Below, piece by piece: positions 63,548 to 64,000 of a stretch of 64,000 nucleotides of DNA. The DNA is from Clostridium transplantifaecale (GTDB lineage: Bacteria > Bacillota > Clostridia > Lachnospirales > Lachnospiraceae). The position numbers were made by a program, and so were the translations under genes. The stretch's first letter is position 1, and each line of letters begins with the position of its first letter. The notes under the pieces are model-generated. The model did not search any database, was not told the origin of the DNA, and saw only the letters and a list, made by a program, of their open reading frames with translations. The DNA lies in assembly GCF_900626075.1 (NCBI RefSeq), contig NZ_UYZY01000002.1, positions 1,178,001-1,242,000 of the forward strand, given 5' to 3'.

Positions 63548-63817
63548 ATGGCAGGATATGAAGCAGGCTGTCTTGTCCGGTCTTTGGCCGGTCATGACAA
63601 AGGAAGCATATTTATCATAATAAAAGAAGATGCGGAATATGTTTACCTGGCGGATGGAAGACTCCGCACCGTGGCAGATCCGAAGCGCAAAAAGAAGAAG
63701 CATGTTCAGATATCCCGTATCCGCGATGAAAAGCTTTGCGAAAAGCTGGTGAACAGCGGTACTGTCAGAGATGAAGAGGTTAAACGCTTCATTAAATGTA
63801 ACGGGAGAATCATTTAG
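63548..63817 (+). CDS. KOW-domain RNA-binding protein (L14e-like)
   Basis: This 89-residue basic protein has the KOW-like segment GCLVRSLAGHDKGSIFIIIK near the start and a KRKKKKHVQISRI basic tract. The family is found in Firmicutes between map and infA, and is presumed ribosome- or rRNA-associated. The ATG at 63548 follows CGAGGTGG; the frame extends to 63521 without a site. Confidence 0.85.
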   Translation: MAGYEAGCLVRSLAGHDKGSIFIIIKEDAEYVYLADGRLRTVADPKRKKKKHVQISRIRDEKLCEKLVNSGTVRDEEVKRFIKCNGRII

Positions 63818-63871
63818 AAAACCCACAAGTAAACCGGGAACAACCAGGAACCCCAGGGAGGTAAAAAGTTT

Positions 63872-64000
63872 ATGTCAAAAGCAGATGTAATTGAAATTGA
63901 AGGCGTTGTGGTTGAAAAATTACCGAACGCGATGTTCAAAGTGGAGCTGGAGAACAAACACATAGTTTTAGCTACTATCAGCGGAAAACTTCGTATGAAT
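63872..64000 (+). CDS. infA: Translation initiation factor IF-1 (partial, runs off the window)
   Basis: The first 43 residues are present ([34 protein letters not shown]), matching the OB-fold of IF-1, which blocks the A site during initiation. The ATG follows AGGGAGGTAAAAAG. The gene is cut by the window end, not truncated in itself. Confidence 0.95.
   Translation, partial: MSKADVIEIEGVVVEKLPNAMFKVELENKHIVLATISGKLRMN

Overview
The window looks like a chromosomal segment of a gut-type Lachnospiraceae (Clostridium cluster XIVa, in the neighbourhood of [Clostridium] symbiosum or Enterocloster). The evidence is strong GGAGG ribosome binding sites, the Firmicutes S10-spc-alpha order rpsJ to infA, a zinc-type S14 and adenylate kinase, sortase-assembled pili, and gut-Clostridia sugar transporters. 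The species call is inference. No rRNA, tRNA, CRISPR array, transposase or phage gene was seen.

Layout. 1-8.3 kb: a DUF3830 gene and a small helical-protein gene, a LysR regulator on the opposite strand, then a dihydroxyacetone-kinase-type gene with a polyamine/opine-type ABC importer. The two plus-strand operons carry the same 27-bp promoter/operator, so they probably form one LysR-controlled pathway that I cannot match to a described one. 8.4-15.7 kb: an XRE regulator, then an AraC regulator with a sugar ABC importer, a sugar nucleotidyltransferase and an N-acetylhexosamine 1-kinase-like gene. This resembles a lacto-N-biose/galacto-N-biose locus without its phosphorylase. 15.8-28.5 kb: a sortase pilus island with a SARP-like regulator, a 2131-residue LPETG adhesin, an LPGTG backbone pilin, a class C sortase, a minor pilin with an odd LPQLG signal and a class B sortase. 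28.7-31.1 kb: a SnoaL-PAS-PAS-GGDEF protein and a cold-shock gene. 31.3-36.2 kb: a minimal type IV pilus-like operon (PilT-type ATPase, GspF/PilC, four small membrane proteins) and a secreted transglutaminase-like protein.

36.4-37.3 kb holds two long-hairpin repeats facing each other; a third lies at 1-276. Their apical motif recurs inside the ribosomal operon at 57.9 kb. 37.4-50.4 kb is mixed: dicarboxylate symporter, exonuclease III, ABC-F ATPase, a GH13 debranching-enzyme homologue that has lost all three catalytic carboxylates, a subtilase, an acyltransferase, a methyltransferase, a cell-wall-binding-repeat protein, and a second AraC regulator divergent from a sugar O-acetyltransferase. 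50.7-64 kb is the ribosomal protein supercluster with secY, adk, map, a KOW-domain gene and the start of infA.

The most interesting items are the LysR-linked DUF3830/helical-bundle/kinase/ABC system, the hairpin repeat family with compensatory base changes, and the inactive-looking GH13 protein.
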